A stretch of DNA of 5,911 nt from Pedobacter cryoconitis (lineage in GTDB: Bacteria > Bacteroidota > Bacteroidia > Sphingobacteriales > Sphingobacteriaceae), in the NCBI RefSeq assembly GCF_014200595.1, contig NZ_JACHCG010000010.1, forward strand, positions 1 through 5,911. Direction: 5' to 3'. Shown one piece after another: positions 5,752-5,911 of the stretch; position 1 is the stretch's first letter, and each line of letters starts with the position of its first letter. Both the position numbers and the translations under genes were made by a program. A model generated the notes under the pieces. That model was not told the DNA's origin. It saw only the letters and a program-made list of their open reading frames with translations, and did not search any database.

Positions 5752-5911
5752 TTACCCGGTGCGGGTGACTGCCCCTTTCTTACTGAGCTGCTGCACTTTG
5801 ACTAACCCATCAGCCTCATGGGTTACTGCCGGGTTACAGGATACTGACCTGATCTGTGACAGGATACCCGCCACCATCGCCTGACCATTTTCCTGCAACG
5901 TCTCCATATCG
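5752..5911 (-). CDS. C-terminal end of an unidentified protein, partial
   Basis: An open frame enters from the right edge and ends at TAA 5754-5752, giving about 52 residues, including METLQENGQAMVAGILSQI then RSVSCNP and an ending KKGAVTRTG. A Met lies at 5907, but the frame continues to the edge, so the true start is unknown. I do not recognise the family. The sequence looks like a short amphipathic helix followed by a basic tail. Same strand and 27-base spacing to the recombinase argue for a shared transcript and a possible accessory role. It could instead be a chance open frame. Confidence 0.45.
   Translation of the reverse strand, partial: DMETLQENGQAMVAGILSQIRSVSCNPAVTHEADGLVKVQQLSKKGAVTRTG

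Overview
The window looks like accessory DNA from a member of the Bacteroidota, most plausibly Sphingobacteriales or Chitinophagales. Three things point there. Both divergent promoters near 1433-1505 carry the Bacteroidota -7 element (TAnnTTTG). The RHS core signature ([10 protein letters not shown]...GRW...DPLAE) is of the Bacteroidota type. The start codons lack strong Shine-Dalgarno sites. The genus is inference.

Layout from left to right. (1) 1-1399, minus strand: a small SymE-like protein, then a large AAA+/P-loop ATPase that resembles the ATPase half of primase-like proteins on Bacteroidota mobile elements. The two overlap by one base (TAATG), and the ATPase runs off the left edge. (2) 1400-1541: a divergent control region. 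Matching palindromic CTACA..TGTAG motifs lie on the -7 elements of both promoters. (3) 1542-1880, plus strand: an XRE-family repressor, ending in a strong terminator at 1883-1913 shared with the convergent genes. (4) 1914-3021, minus strand: a 5'-truncated RHS C-terminal tip carrying an HNH-like nuclease toxin domain, overlapping an Imm33-type immunity gene by 11 bases. (5) 3022-3947: about 0.9 kb with no convincing gene but many inverted repeats. These include a 16-bp stem at 3398-3454 and a 98-bp imperfect palindrome at 3738-3835. (6) 3948-5724, minus strand: two tyrosine recombinases overlapping by 11 bases. The first has all expected catalytic residues; the second lacks the first catalytic arginine and the box II histidine. 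(7) 5752-5911, minus strand: the C-terminal end of an unidentified protein 27 bases upstream of the recombinases.

Reading it together (inference): this is the interior of an integrative element. A repressor-controlled SymE/ATPase module lies on one side and a two-recombinase module on the other. Between them sit an orphan toxin-tip and immunity cassette and a structured non-coding stretch. The most interesting possibility is that the recombinase pair and the palindromic DNA beside it mobilise or exchange RHS tip and immunity cassettes. The sequence makes this worth testing but does not prove it.
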